This document shows positions 1 to 9,072 of a stretch of 64,000 nt of DNA, piece after piece. The translations under genes were made by a program, and so were the position numbers. The stretch comes from Pseudomonadota bacterium. GTDB lineage: Bacteria > Desulfobacterota > Desulfobacteria > Desulfobacterales > Desulfobacteraceae. Every line of letters starts with the position of its first letter. Within the stretch, counting starts at the first letter, position 1. The notes beneath the pieces are model-generated. The model was not told where the DNA came from. It was given only the letters and a program-made list of their open reading frames with translations, and ran no database searches. Location: positions 1 through 64,000 of the forward strand of contig JAHJLV010000025.1 of the NCBI GenBank assembly GCA_018821535.1, written 5' to 3'.

Positions 1-160
1 AATTGCTTTGTGGAGTAAAGTGGATGGTAGAAACATAAACGGGGAATATTTGATAAATATACCGTTTTTTTACGGTGAACAGGTTTGGGACAAAGCGTTT
101 TTATCTATTTTTATCTATAAGAGGGTGTATCGGGGAAAAGCCGGGGGGAAAAGTGGAGGG
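1..160. other. Left-edge intergenic stretch, no gene supported
   Basis: This stretch lies 3' of the minus-strand acyltransferase gene and runs off the window. It is AT-rich and contains a short hairpin (ACCGT/ACGGT around a T-run, 61-76). The small open frame across it has no recognisable protein features and overlaps the acyltransferase gene, so I do not call it. Confidence 0.5.
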
Positions 161-892
161 TTAAAATCTCAGGGCACTGGCAATGGTGTTTCGGGTGTTT
201 TTGATAATGGAATCTAATTCATCAATGTCATGATCAGAAATATCAACGGGAGGGTGAACGGTAATATGGATGGTTCCCGGAATCAGATCAAGGGAATCCG
301 ACGGCAGAAAATCAATGGAATTTTCAATGGTGATCGGCAGAATGGGCAGGTCAATTTCCTTTGCAAACCGGAACGCCCCTTTTTTAAAAGGCAGAAGCTT
401 TCCATCCCGGGTTCGTGTCCCTTCGGCAAAAAAGAGGACACTGGCATTTTTGGCTAATTTGGTCTTGGCCTCCTGAATGGATTTTATGGCCGCAGCAGAG
501 TTCCGCCTGTCCACATAGATGCATCCCAACTGGTGACAGCCAAACCCGAAAATGGGAATTTTTTCCAGTTCTTTTTTCATGATCCATTTGATCTTTAATC
601 CAAGATAGCCCTGGAGGATAGGGATATCTGCCATGCTCTGATGGTTTGCCACAATGATATAGGATTGATCCGGGTCGTAATTTTCTTTGCCTTTGATATT
701 GATAAAAAAAGGAACCACAGCACAGCACAGTCTTGCCCAGATCACTGCAATGGCATTTACGGCAAGGCCCTGATGGAAAACAAGGCCTGCTGCAATGCAC
801 ACAGATGCCATGAACATTGTGAGAATAAAGATAAAAGGGATCACAATGAGCCATTTATACGGCTGGTATGCTATCTTTAAATACGGGTTCAC
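161..892 (-). CDS. plsC: 1-acyl-sn-glycerol-3-phosphate acyltransferase (PlsC family)
   Basis: This 243-aa membrane protein is predicted to acylate lysophosphatidic acid to phosphatidic acid at the inner membrane. It has an N-terminal hydrophobic segment (about residues 16-60), the catalytic HX4D motif NHQSMAD (His84, Asp89) and the acceptor-binding motif FAEGTRTRDG around residues 155-164. Length is normal for the family. It is the last gene of a minus-strand run and its start overlaps the end of the DUF4340-type gene by 4 nt, so the two are probably translationally coupled. The family call is firm. Which lysophospholipid it prefers cannot be read from sequence. Confidence 0.9.
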   Translation of the reverse strand: MNPYLKIAYQPYKWLIVIPFIFILTMFMASVCIAAGLVFHQGLAVNAIAVIWARLCCAVVPFFINIKGKENYDPDQSYIIVANHQSMADIPILQGYLGLKIKWIMKKELEKIPIFGFGCHQLGCIYVDRRNSAAAIKSIQEAKTKLAKNASVLFFAEGTRTRDGKLLPFKKGAFRFAKEIDLPILPITIENSIDFLPSDSLDLIPGTIHITVHPPVDISDHDIDELDSIIKNTRNTIASALRF

Positions 893-1833
893 TCTTTGGT
901 ATCTTCTGGCGTATATATTCCTAAAAGTTTTTCAATGCTGGTAATAATCTGTTTTTCATTGTGTCTGCTCAAAACAAAAACATATTTGTTCATGGATGAC
1001 ACGCCAATAAATTTCTTATCCGTGCTATCCTTATATAAGGTGAGTTCATGATCAACCGTTCCTTTAAGACTTACCCGGTAAAAGGGCAGCGCCTGTTCCT
1101 TTAAATTTTCAATCCGGGTATCATCAGAATAGGTTTCGCAGCGCAGATCACTTAATACAGACAACAGTGCTGCAACAGTATCTATATCTGCCTGGGTATC
1201 ATCCTCGAAATTCCAGGAAATGATGTCCTGTTTTTTATCATTTTGTTTCTGGGTCATCATAAGGGTTTCGGATAAATTATCTTTTGCCACGGTGAACTGT
1301 TTGATGGCCGATTTATTAAAGGTCAGGACGTTTTTATCCCTGAACGCCTCAACCTCTTTATCAAAATCAGATCTTAAACTGCCTGCGGCATGGTAAATAT
1401 TTTTATCCTCGGATAATTTAACAAAGGTGTGGTTGAACGTGGGGGCAGTTTTTCCGAGCACAACACCAAAAACCACATCTTTTCCTTTTAAATACTGTAT
1501 TTGAATGCCCTGTTTTTTATCAAGCTCATACCGGTTGAGATCTCCTTTTTCAGAAACCAGGGTGGTAAGCTGAAAGGATTTGTAAACATTCAGCAGGGTG
1601 TCAACCTGAAAGGTATCCGCAGGATAGGCCGTGTCTGTCAAGGTCCAGTTTTTATCTGTTTTAGAAAATGAAATCTGTTGTTCATCCTTTATAATATCAA
1701 TCCCGGTGATTTCCTTGGTATCTATTTTCTGTATCCGGGGCAGTGAATAATGATCCCGGTTTTCTTTGTGAACAAAAAGATATACACCCAGTATCAGGAT
1801 AACTCCAGTCAGTATCAGATATTCTTTTTTCAT
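889..1833 (-). CDS. DUF4340-type exported protein of the Gld-like ABC cassette
   Basis: This 314-aa protein has one N-terminal hydrophobic anchor (about residues 5-22, LILTGVILILGVYLFV) and a long hydrophilic domain predicted outside the cytoplasm. Composition and position fit the DUF4340 family, which commonly follows gliding-motility-like ABC genes in bacteria. The exact biochemical role is unknown. It lies 14 bp downstream of the GldG-like gene and overlaps plsC by 4 nt, so it belongs to the same transcript. I base the family assignment on overall resemblance and neighbourhood, not on a discrete motif. Confidence 0.7.
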   Translation of the reverse strand: MKKEYLILTGVILILGVYLFVHKENRDHYSLPRIQKIDTKEITGIDIIKDEQQISFSKTDKNWTLTDTAYPADTFQVDTLLNVYKSFQLTTLVSEKGDLNRYELDKKQGIQIQYLKGKDVVFGVVLGKTAPTFNHTFVKLSEDKNIYHAAGSLRSDFDKEVEAFRDKNVLTFNKSAIKQFTVAKDNLSETLMMTQKQNDKKQDIISWNFEDDTQADIDTVAALLSVLSDLRCETYSDDTRIENLKEQALPFYRVSLKGTVDHELTLYKDSTDKKFIGVSSMNKYVFVLSRHNEKQIITSIEKLLGIYTPEDTKE

Positions 1834-1847
1834 TCTTCTATCCTTTT

Positions 1848-4034
1848 TTATCCTTTAAAACGGTTGGCAATTTTCTTTTTCCGGGAGGTTCGTTTTGCAA
1901 GAACCCCAAGTCCGAAAAGAATCACAAGCACAGGCAGACCAATAATATTGAATGTCTTGATGATGTTCTTCAAAAAGGGCGTGGTTTCTGCAATGGGATT
2001 ATACTGCTGCTGCTTGCTGCGAAGCTGGGCAATATCATCTTTGCCGTTGAGATGGTCAATGACATTTAAAATAAACGTGGTATTGGTTGTCTGACCCTGG
2101 GGGTCCAGCATATTGTCCTGCAGCATCTGGGAGCTGGACAGAACAAAAATCTTGGCGGGTTTTGATGTTTCCAGTATTCTGGTTTCCAACAGTTTATCTT
2201 CCAGAAGGCTGTCTTCCGGAAGGGCTTTGGGGGCATCTTCCTCATCATCCATTTCTTCTTCGGCTATCTGTTTTTGCGGAATGGGTTTTCCTTTAAAATA
2301 ACTGGTAAACTCTCCTGACAGAAGGTATGCCAGATCATAGGACTGCATGTTTTCAGTTTCTGCAGGGGGGGTGATGTATTGCGGGGTCAGGTTGATCATC
2401 CCTTCCATGAGCCAGGAATCTTTGGAGGAGGACAAAAGTTTTGTTGCCGTGATTTTTTCCGTGTTGATATTTTCAGGTACAAGCGTCACCGGTGCCGCCT
2501 GCATGGCATACAATTCTTTTATATTGTTCATGAAGGCAGGCGTTTGATTGATATTGTCCTCTTTGATGTGGGGAATAAAATACAGGATTTGCTCTTTCGG
2601 CCCCCGGCTTCTGGGATCTCTGTGCACGTAGGCCTGTTTGTCCAGAATATATGCTTTTTGAATTTCCACGCCATAATGGTTGAACAGTTTTTCAAGTCCT
2701 GTGTCTATGGGTACAAATTGCGGCGGCATCCCCATATTGCCCTGCTGGGAGCTGTTTTCATTAAATGCGTCTGTGATATAGGCGATATTGGTGCCTTTCA
2801 TGAGTGCCTGGTCAATCTGGAACAGTTCATAATCGGAAAATTTTTCAGTGGGCCGGGTGATCATCAGGCAGCTCATTCCGTCCGGAATCCTGAAATCCTT
2901 CAGGTCTACGGGTTTGATGGCGTACCGTTTTGATATCAGTGCGTTCAATGTCTGCATGCCGCCGGCAGGCCGGCCCTGCATCATGGCCATCTGGTCCGGG
3001 ACAAGGGAATGGGCGCCGAACCCTGCCAGAAAACCGATTTCCATATTGATGCCGATCAGTTTTTCAATCACTGAATTTACCTGCTCTTCCAGATCTGACG
3101 GATCAGCCATCTGATATACAATGGTTTGAAAAAGCGGATGTTTTGCCGAACTGATCAGGGGGATGGTGGTGGTCTGATCCTTATACCGGATCAGGATTTC
3201 AGCAGCACCCTGCCCGGCTGTGATCTGTTCCTGCGGAAAATCAGGCCAGGTTAATGGGGTGATGTTATATTTTGTTTCGATCTCTTTGAGTTGTTCTCTG
3301 TCTGACATATCAATATGATTGAATTCAATCACGCCCAGACTTTTATGATTGAGGTCCTCAATGGTTTCCTGGATTTTTTTGCCCATCATTGGCAGCTGAT
3401 CCAGTCCGATCAAAGGGGCGATTGTATTTAAAGAAGCGGATAAATACATATCCACATGAACTTTTTCTTTGAGATTCAGCAGGGCGCTGATTTTGCTGTT
3501 CATTTTCTGGATAGCCGTGGTCAAATAGTATTCCAGATTATTTGTCGAGGTGATGGCACCGAACCGTTCAACCAGGTCGCCATTGATGATCACAAGCCCC
3601 ATATAGGCATTCTTGAATTTGATTTCATCATTTTCCATGATTTGAATCTGGACCGGCTGGATGCCGTAATCTTCAGCCATTTTACGGTTTTCATCAGCGG
3701 TTTGTGTTGAGGTGCCTTCGTCCGGAGTGACATCATAGAAAAAATAATTAAAATATTTTCCGCCCTGGGCTGCATATTCTTCCAGAAGATCCCGCAGGTA
3801 TCGCTCGGTGTTGTTGTGGGGGGCGGGCAGGTTCTTTGAAAAAAAGACTTTAATGGTCAATGGTTCAGATAAGGTTCTGGCAACAGTCTTGCTGGCATCA
3901 GACAGCGAGTAGATTTTATCCCGGGTTAAATCAAGCCTGAAAAACAGGGTGATGCCGACAATATTTATCAGGACAATAACAATACTGTATATGAAGAATT
4001 TTAAGTATTTTTCTTTGAGTGAAAAGTTTCCCAT
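1848..4034 (-). CDS. GldG-like ABC transporter-associated protein
   Basis: This 728-aa protein has an N-terminal membrane segment (about residues 12-32), a large extracytoplasmic region and a C-terminal membrane segment (about 695-715) ending in a basic tail. That architecture is typical of GldG/ABC-type uncharacterised transport proteins. The N-terminal part has the usual family flavour (residues 35-60 with LTRDKIYSLSDASK, then LTIKVFFSKNLP). It is flanked by a permease and a DUF4340 protein and is 10 bp from the permease gene. In Bacteroidetes GldA/F/G support gliding. Outside that phylum the substrate is unknown, so no motility role should be assumed here. Confidence 0.8.
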   Translation of the reverse strand: MGNFSLKEKYLKFFIYSIVIVLINIVGITLFFRLDLTRDKIYSLSDASKTVARTLSEPLTIKVFFSKNLPAPHNNTERYLRDLLEEYAAQGGKYFNYFFYDVTPDEGTSTQTADENRKMAEDYGIQPVQIQIMENDEIKFKNAYMGLVIINGDLVERFGAITSTNNLEYYLTTAIQKMNSKISALLNLKEKVHVDMYLSASLNTIAPLIGLDQLPMMGKKIQETIEDLNHKSLGVIEFNHIDMSDREQLKEIETKYNITPLTWPDFPQEQITAGQGAAEILIRYKDQTTTIPLISSAKHPLFQTIVYQMADPSDLEEQVNSVIEKLIGINMEIGFLAGFGAHSLVPDQMAMMQGRPAGGMQTLNALISKRYAIKPVDLKDFRIPDGMSCLMITRPTEKFSDYELFQIDQALMKGTNIAYITDAFNENSSQQGNMGMPPQFVPIDTGLEKLFNHYGVEIQKAYILDKQAYVHRDPRSRGPKEQILYFIPHIKEDNINQTPAFMNNIKELYAMQAAPVTLVPENINTEKITATKLLSSSKDSWLMEGMINLTPQYITPPAETENMQSYDLAYLLSGEFTSYFKGKPIPQKQIAEEEMDDEEDAPKALPEDSLLEDKLLETRILETSKPAKIFVLSSSQMLQDNMLDPQGQTTNTTFILNVIDHLNGKDDIAQLRSKQQQYNPIAETTPFLKNIIKTFNIIGLPVLVILFGLGVLAKRTSRKKKIANRFKG

Positions 4035-4043
4035 TGTTGCTCC

Positions 4044-4748
4044 TTAGTTCTTTTCATGCATGACAATATAGGTTGAGAAAATAAAGATGAAGATCACACT
4101 GATAAAATACAGGATATCCCTTGAATCAATGATGCCTTTGGCAATGTTTGAAAAATGGGCGTCTGCACCGATATATTGAATGATGGATATGATGTTTGCG
4201 GGCATAAAAAACAAAAGCTTGTCAATAATGGTCAGCGTGAAACATAAAGAACAGCCGATAATAAAGGCAATGATCTGGTTGCGGGTCAGGGCGGATGCAA
4301 ACAGGCCCAGAGAACAATATGCCCCTGCAAGGAGTACGGCACCGATATAGCCGCCAATGACAGGGCCTTTGTCCAGTTCACCCACAAACGATATAAATAA
4401 CGGATAGGACAGTGTGGGAATCAGAAGAGACGCGGTAAACAGTGTGGCAGCAAAGAATTTGCCAAGCGCAATGTCGGTAAAAGATACAGGCATGGTCAAA
4501 AGAACCTCATATGATCCCACATTCTTTTCTTCGGAAAACAGCCGCATGGTAATGGCTGGAATGATAAAGGAAAAAGTGATGGGGAGCAGGCCGAAAAAGT
4601 CTCTTAAATCCGCTCTTTCATATAGAAAAAATGTGGAAAAGAAAAACCATCCGCTGACAATCAGAAAAATGGATATCACGATATATGCAATGGGTGAAAT
4701 GAAATAATCTTTAAATTCTTTGGTGGCGATGGTGATGATCTGTTTCAT
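4044..4748 (-). CDS. ABC transporter permease (GldF/ABC-2 type)
   Basis: This 234-aa polytopic membrane protein has about six hydrophobic segments and begins MKQIITIATKEFKDYFISPIA, typical of ABC-2 permeases. The loop with RLFSEEKNVGSYEVLLTMP is the characteristic cytoplasmic coupling region of GldF-like permeases (a Gly-Ser/Thr-x-Glx-LLLTxP pattern). It sits 5 bp downstream of its ATPase partner and 9 bp upstream of the GldG-like gene, and is expected to form the membrane channel of that exporter. Confidence 0.85.
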   Translation of the reverse strand: MKQIITIATKEFKDYFISPIAYIVISIFLIVSGWFFFSTFFLYERADLRDFFGLLPITFSFIIPAITMRLFSEEKNVGSYEVLLTMPVSFTDIALGKFFAATLFTASLLIPTLSYPLFISFVGELDKGPVIGGYIGAVLLAGAYCSLGLFASALTRNQIIAFIIGCSLCFTLTIIDKLLFFMPANIISIIQYIGADAHFSNIAKGIIDSRDILYFISVIFIFIFSTYIVMHEKN

Positions 4749-4753
4749 GATGT

Positions 4754-5698
4754 TTATGCATCCTCCCGGGTCAGGTTACGGAATATTTTTTCAAGGGCCT
4801 GGGATTCTTTAGCCAGTTGGAGAATAATCCAGTCGGTTTCTTTTATTTTCAGGTATATCTGGGATCGCAGATCCCGGTTGTCCGGAGTGGACAGCTCAAA
4901 GCAGACAACACCGTCTTCCGGCGGTGCAATATCTTTAATTTCAAGGCCCGGGTCAATAGTGGAAAGCCGTTCAAACACCTGGTCTCTGCTTGCCCCTGAA
5001 ACAGTCAGTTTTATTACAGCGCCCTGGGTAACACTTTGTGTAAGCTTTGCAGTTGTATCATCTGCCACCACCCGGCCGTTATTGATAATGGCGATTCTGT
5101 CGCAGGTGGCTTCGGCTTCACTCAGGATATGGGTGGAAAAGATTATGGTTTTTTCTTTTCCAATGCGTTTGATGATATCCCTGATTTCAGCAATCTGGTT
5201 GGGATCAAGGCCGGATGTGGGTTCATCCAGAATTAAAATTTCAGGATCGGTCATCATGGCATGGGCAATGCCCACGCGCTGTTTCAAACCTTTTGAAAGA
5301 TTGCCGATGGGTTTGGCCATGATGTCGGAAAGACCGCACAGATCGGACAATTGCAGCAGCCGGTCATAGCGTTTTTCCTTGTCATCAATGCCTTTGATTT
5401 TGGCCACATAATTCAGATAATCATATACAAGCATGCTATGGTAAAGCGGGGCGGATTCCGGAAGGTATCCGATCAGGGATTTAATCTTGATCGCATCTTC
5501 AGGCATGTGCATCTCTTTGATTTTGATGGTGCCTGAGGTGGGCCTGAAATATCCGGTCAGCATTCTCAACGTGGTTGTTTTTCCGGCGCCGTTCGGTCCC
5601 AAAAGCCCCAGAATTTCACCTTTATGTATTGTCATGCTGATTCCGTCCACCGCACAAAAGTCGTTGTAATACTTTGTCAGCTTTTGAACTTCAATCAA
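4754..5698 (-). CDS. ABC transporter ATP-binding protein (GldA-like)
   Basis: This 314-aa protein is an ABC ATPase. It shows a Walker A motif GPNGAGKT (residues 34-41), the signature LSKGLKQ (134-140, the LSKGxxQ variant common in GldA/export ATPases rather than LSGGQ), Walker B LILDEP (155-160) and a switch His in FSTHILSEAE. The C-terminal 90 residues form an accessory domain. It powers the permease encoded immediately downstream. The start is preceded by an AAGGAGAAAACC ribosome-binding site. The exported substrate is unknown. Confidence 0.9.
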   Translation of the reverse strand: MIEVQKLTKYYNDFCAVDGISMTIHKGEILGLLGPNGAGKTTTLRMLTGYFRPTSGTIKIKEMHMPEDAIKIKSLIGYLPESAPLYHSMLVYDYLNYVAKIKGIDDKEKRYDRLLQLSDLCGLSDIMAKPIGNLSKGLKQRVGIAHAMMTDPEILILDEPTSGLDPNQIAEIRDIIKRIGKEKTIIFSTHILSEAEATCDRIAIINNGRVVADDTTAKLTQSVTQGAVIKLTVSGASRDQVFERLSTIDPGLEIKDIAPPEDGVVCFELSTPDNRDLRSQIYLKIKETDWIILQLAKESQALEKIFRNLTREDA

Positions 5699-5738
5699 GG
5701 TTTTCTCCTTAATAATTGATACAGGTTATCGGTTGTTT

Positions 5739-6314
5739 TCAATACGCTTCCAAAACTTTGCTTTTTTCCAGAAAATCCATGAGCTCTTCCTTTGTTTTCT
5801 GGGCAGCATAAACTGTTTTTGCCATCTGTCTGCAGAACGGATCATCCGTGCCCAGAATCCCTGCCGCTTTCTTATAGGTTTTTTTTAATTGCTCAAGGTC
5901 GGCGGATACATCCTTGAGCAGGAGTTTGCGCTCAATATGGCGCAGTTTTTCTGCCGTGATAATGGATTCCAGCTTCTGGATGGAGTATTCCACCAGTGCA
6001 TCTCTGGGCGTGCCGTGTTCCTGGGAAATACTGCCCAAAGCATCAATGGTTTTGCGGCTTAATACAAAGGTTTTCTGTATTCTGGGGATCTTTTTGAACT
6101 GCTGGATACGAATGGTTCTGGCCAGACTGTCCAGGGCATCAAGATCTTCAATAATATGATCGAAAAGAGACTTTTGTTTTATTCCCATGTGAATGGCAAC
6201 AAGCCCGATGGCATCAATGGCTTTCTGGGAAAGTTTGAATGTTGCCCGGACAGATTGTTTTCCCCTCAAGTCAAACATGGTTGTATCCGGGGATGGGTCA
6301 TCTGTCTTTGACAT
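5739..6314 (-). CDS. Uncharacterised protein with two ribbon-helix-helix-like repeats
   Basis: I do not recognise a named family for this 191-aa protein. Two segments resemble each other and the beta-alpha-alpha pattern of ribbon-helix-helix DNA-binding domains. The first covers about residues 22-60 (VRATFKLSQKAIDAI onward) and the second about 77-115 (IQKTFVLSRKTIDALG onward). A charged, helical C-terminal third follows (about 115-191). The gene is 40 bp upstream of the Gld-like ABC genes on the same strand, so it may head that operon and could regulate it. The palindrome at 6370-6382 in its upstream region would suit an autoregulator. DNA binding is inference only. Confidence 0.6.
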   Translation of the reverse strand: MSKTDDPSPDTTMFDLRGKQSVRATFKLSQKAIDAIGLVAIHMGIKQKSLFDHIIEDLDALDSLARTIRIQQFKKIPRIQKTFVLSRKTIDALGSISQEHGTPRDALVEYSIQKLESIITAEKLRHIERKLLLKDVSADLEQLKKTYKKAAGILGTDDPFCRQMAKTVYAAQKTKEELMDFLEKSKVLEAY

Positions 6315-6369
6315 GCCGGTCTCCTTTTGTACAGGGGGCGTATTATTAATTTATTTGCATTATAAATAG

Positions 6370-6382
6370 TAATGAATCATTA
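6370..6382. promoter_or_regulatory. Palindrome upstream of the RHH-like gene (candidate operator)
   Basis: TAATGAATCATTA is a perfect 6+1+6 palindrome in the 206-bp AT-rich gap between birA and the RHH-like gene. It lies about 55 bp before the start codon, and the minus strand reads TATAAT a few bases downstream of it. It is a reasonable operator candidate for the adjacent protein, but AT-rich palindromes also arise by chance. Confidence 0.35.
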
Positions 6383-6520
6383 ATTTATGTGCAAGTCTAC
6401 AATAAAATAATTCGATGATCAATGAAAAATATGAAAAGATGACCATAAAATAATCTTCAGGCCCTGTGCCATCGTGTGCATTTTTTTCAGCCTGAAATAT
6501 CCCTTTGATCCGGATGTGTT

Positions 6521-7465
6521 CTATCTATGAAAACAGTCGCCATAGATAATTTTCCGGGTTTCTCCGTTGCCAGTTTCAATGATCAGTGCGCCGGAGTCCT
6601 CTACATCCACGGCAAGCCCCTCATGCATTTCTCCAAGGGTTTCAATCCGGACATGGGTTCCAATAGTGGAGGTCTGTTTTTTCCACTGGTTGATAATTTG
6701 GGAACAATCAATGTTGCGGGTTTGACGTTCAAAGGTGTCAAGAAAATGTTCCAGAATCAGTTTGCGGGACACTTCTTTTCCCAGGGCGGTTTTTAAAGAA
6801 ATTGCCCTGGGTTCGTCTTTTTCAGGACAATTGTTCACATTGATGCCAATGCCGATATTGATAAATTCAACCATATCCCCCCGGGTTTCCATTTCAGAAA
6901 GCAGGCCGGAAAGTTTTTTCCCGTTTAATAACAGATCATTGGGCCATTTTACGCTGACATCGGCATTGAACAGTTCTTTTAAGGATGTTGAAAGACTCAG
7001 GGATGCGGCAAAATTATAGATATAGGCCAATGGCGGCGGAAGCGGCCCTGGTTTTAAAATCAGGGTGAACCATAAACCGCCTTTTGAAGAAAACCATTTG
7101 CGGTTCAATCGTCCCCTGCCCAGGGTCTGGTGTTCGGCAATGACAACGCTTAAATGGGAAGCGTCGGCTTTTGCAAGCCTGCGGGCTTCATCCATGGTGG
7201 ATTCAAGCTGTTGAAAATGAAAGATCTTTTCTTTGTATTCTTTTTTAAAGCAGAAGGGCATCAGAAGATCATCCGGGTTGGAAAGGGTATAGCCCTTGGG
7301 CCCGGATTGAATATCAATGCCGCTTTCCTTTAATGCCTGGATATGTTTCCATATCGCCACTCTGGAAATGTTCAGCAGAGAACTGAGTTTCACTCCAGAC
7401 ACCGGCGTGTCCTTGGCCTGCCATAAAAATTCCAGAATCTGCTGTTTTACGTTTTCACTATTCAT
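6521..7465 (-). CDS. birA: Biotin--[acetyl-CoA-carboxylase] ligase / biotin operon repressor
   Basis: This is a 314-aa bifunctional BirA. An N-terminal winged helix (about residues 1-60, ISRVAIWKHIQALKESG) is followed by the biotin-protein ligase domain with the adenylate-binding loop GRGRLNRKW (116-124), KWPNDLLL and INIGIGINVNN. A C-terminal SH3-like cap completes it. I chose the ATG at 7465 because the family start aligns there; an upstream in-frame extension is unlike the family and lies inside the acyl-CoA dehydrogenase gene. It overlaps the 3' end of that gene by 8 nt, suggesting coupling. The HTH domain implies it also represses biotin genes, none of which are in this window. Confidence 0.93.
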   Translation of the reverse strand: MNSENVKQQILEFLWQAKDTPVSGVKLSSLLNISRVAIWKHIQALKESGIDIQSGPKGYTLSNPDDLLMPFCFKKEYKEKIFHFQQLESTMDEARRLAKADASHLSVVIAEHQTLGRGRLNRKWFSSKGGLWFTLILKPGPLPPPLAYIYNFAASLSLSTSLKELFNADVSVKWPNDLLLNGKKLSGLLSEMETRGDMVEFINIGIGINVNNCPEKDEPRAISLKTALGKEVSRKLILEHFLDTFERQTRNIDCSQIINQWKKQTSTIGTHVRIETLGEMHEGLAVDVEDSGALIIETGNGETRKIIYGDCFHR

Positions 7466-8702
7466 ATATTTTTTCATCCGGCGCAAAAGCTTCGGCAGCA
7501 TCGTTTTCACTTTCACGTTCACTGCCTTTTTGCTTTCTCTCCAGGTATTCTTTGTACCATTCACTGGCAATAATCATGGACATCACCTCATTGCTGCCGG
7601 TCCAGATCGAAGCCAGTCTTAAGTCTCTGAAGATTCTTTCAACAGGATAAATCGTGGTATAGCCGATACCGCCCATGACCTGCATGGCATTATGGGACAC
7701 TTTCTGACAGGCTTCGGTTACAAATTTCTTTGTTTCAGAAATCAGGCGGCGGACCCTGTCTTTTGATTCACCACTGTCCACTGCCCTGGATGTGGTGTAA
7801 ATCATGCTTCGGCATGCATCCAGAAGCATGGCAGCTTCTGCGATCTGAAAACTGACGCCCTGATAGGTATTGATGGTTTTGCCAAAGGCCTTGCGCCGGG
7901 TGGTGTATCCTGTGGCCACATCCAGTGCCGGTCGCGCCGCCCCGATGGTCATGGCTGCGGTTCCCAGCCGCTCCGGGATCATCATGGTATTGAATACGGC
8001 ATAGGCATTGTTGATTTTTCCAATCACATTTTCTTTGGGAACTTTGGCATCCTTAAAGACAATTCTGGCAGCTCCGCCACCCCGGGAACCCATCAGGCCG
8101 TAAAGATATTCAACATGAACTCCGGGCCCTTTGTCGATAATCAGACAGGTCAGGGCTTTATGGGGCTGGGCCACGGGATCGGTTTTGACATAGACCAGAA
8201 AATAATCTGCGCCTTCTCCGCCCACAATAAAGCGTTTCTGGCCATTCACCACAAAATGGTCGCCTTTATCCTCGGCAATGGTGCTGGTGCCGAAAAAATC
8301 CGATCCGCCCCGGGGTTCGGTCAGGCATTCTGCTGCAAAGATCTCTCCTTTAAGCAGGGGTTTTACGTATTTTTCTTTTTGCTCATCCGTACCGTGGAGA
8401 ATAATGGCATCACAGACCAGTTCAGCCCCTACGCCGAACACACAGGCAACAATATAACCCAGAACCCCGATTTCTTCCATGACAATACTGGTGCTGACCC
8501 AGTCCAGACCCCGGCCGCCCCATTTTACCGGATACCGGCATCCCATCAGGTTTCGTTTCCCCGCTTCCTGTAAAAATTCTTTGGGAAACTGGATCTTGTC
8601 CTGATCCATATCCAACAGAAGCTGACGCGGAACAGATTTCACCAGCGCTCTGGCTTCATCCCTGATTTTAAGTGTTTCCGGTGACAATAAAAAGTCGTAC
8701 AT
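7458..8702 (-). CDS. Acyl-CoA dehydrogenase
   Basis: This 414-aa FAD flavoenzyme oxidises an acyl-CoA to the enoyl-CoA and passes electrons to ETF. Family signatures include LTEPRGGSDFFG (flavin-contacting loop), the C-terminal QVMGGIGY(T) block and ARPALDVATGYTTRRKAFG. The start at 8702 follows a GGGGGGAG ribosome-binding site at proper spacing. The in-frame extension upstream reads through the 86-bp repeat and is rejected. Chain-length specificity is not evident. It precedes birA with an 8-nt overlap. Confidence 0.92.
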   Translation of the reverse strand: MYDFLLSPETLKIRDEARALVKSVPRQLLLDMDQDKIQFPKEFLQEAGKRNLMGCRYPVKWGGRGLDWVSTSIVMEEIGVLGYIVACVFGVGAELVCDAIILHGTDEQKEKYVKPLLKGEIFAAECLTEPRGGSDFFGTSTIAEDKGDHFVVNGQKRFIVGGEGADYFLVYVKTDPVAQPHKALTCLIIDKGPGVHVEYLYGLMGSRGGGAARIVFKDAKVPKENVIGKINNAYAVFNTMMIPERLGTAAMTIGAARPALDVATGYTTRRKAFGKTINTYQGVSFQIAEAAMLLDACRSMIYTTSRAVDSGESKDRVRRLISETKKFVTEACQKVSHNAMQVMGGIGYTTIYPVERIFRDLRLASIWTGSNEVMSMIIASEWYKEYLERKQKGSERESENDAAEAFAPDEKIYE

Positions 8703-8782
8703 GGCTCCCCCCTGTTTATCAGTCTTTTTGTTTAATTTAGATACCGTATTTTTGCAGGAAAATAAAGCCCTGTTACCTGTTC

Positions 8783-8868
8783 CCGCCCCTTGTGGTTTCG
8801 TCCGGCAGAACCTGTAACAACCGCTCCATATGCTCCGCAAGATCATTCCAACCGGGACTTGCTCATCA
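8783..8868. repeat. Left copy of an 86-bp direct repeat flanking the R-M module
   Basis: It matches 18367-18452 in the same orientation at 80 of 86 positions, including an uninterrupted 52-bp identity (8795-8846 versus 18379-18430). On the minus strand both copies read an identical short frame containing LAEHMERLLQVLPDET, closed by a stop just after RGGNR (left) or RGGTV (right). The repeat may therefore derive from the 3' end of a mobile or multicopy gene. No integrase or transposase is adjacent. Confidence 0.85.
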
Positions 8869-8930
8869 GCCATCCTGCAGAGTCCCTCTTCTTTTGACTT
8901 TTCATGTGCGAACAGCTGATTTTATTGGCA

Positions 8931-8959
8931 TTGACATTTCACTGGGATTTAAATATGGG
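8931..8959 (+). promoter_or_regulatory. Candidate promoter for the hsd operon
   Basis: A perfect -35 hexamer TTGACA (8931-8936) is followed after 17 bp by TATGGG (8954-8959), a weak -10. It lies 114 bp upstream of the hsdR start. The -10 matches only its first three bases, so confidence is low. Confidence 0.3.
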
Positions 8960-9072
8960 TTGATTTGTATATTTGAAAAATTAGTAATTACGTTGCAGTT
9001 TATGAAAATCCGCGCCCCAAGAAGCCCGTCGTCCATGGCGGGCTAAGAGAAGGAAAAAATTGAGGAAAAGGA

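Larger units (their letters stand above)
8703..9072. other. Intergenic stretch at the left border of the defence island
   Basis: This 370-bp gap separates the divergent acyl-CoA dehydrogenase and hsdR genes. It contains the left copy of the 86-bp direct repeat, a weak promoter candidate for hsd and a small hairpin (AGCCCG/CGGGCT, about 9018-9044). Base composition drops sharply in GC to the right of it. Confidence 0.6.

Noticed and set aside
6..25. GTGG-type repeats resembling MraZ boxes
   Set aside because: No mraZ or division gene follows in the required direction, and two short G-rich matches can occur by chance.
8..217. Short plus-strand open frame at the left edge
   Set aside because: It has no recognisable protein features, no ribosome-binding site and overlaps the antisense plsC gene.
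384..854. 156-codon minus-strand frame inside plsC
   Set aside because: It lies in another frame of a well-supported gene and its translation has no family features.
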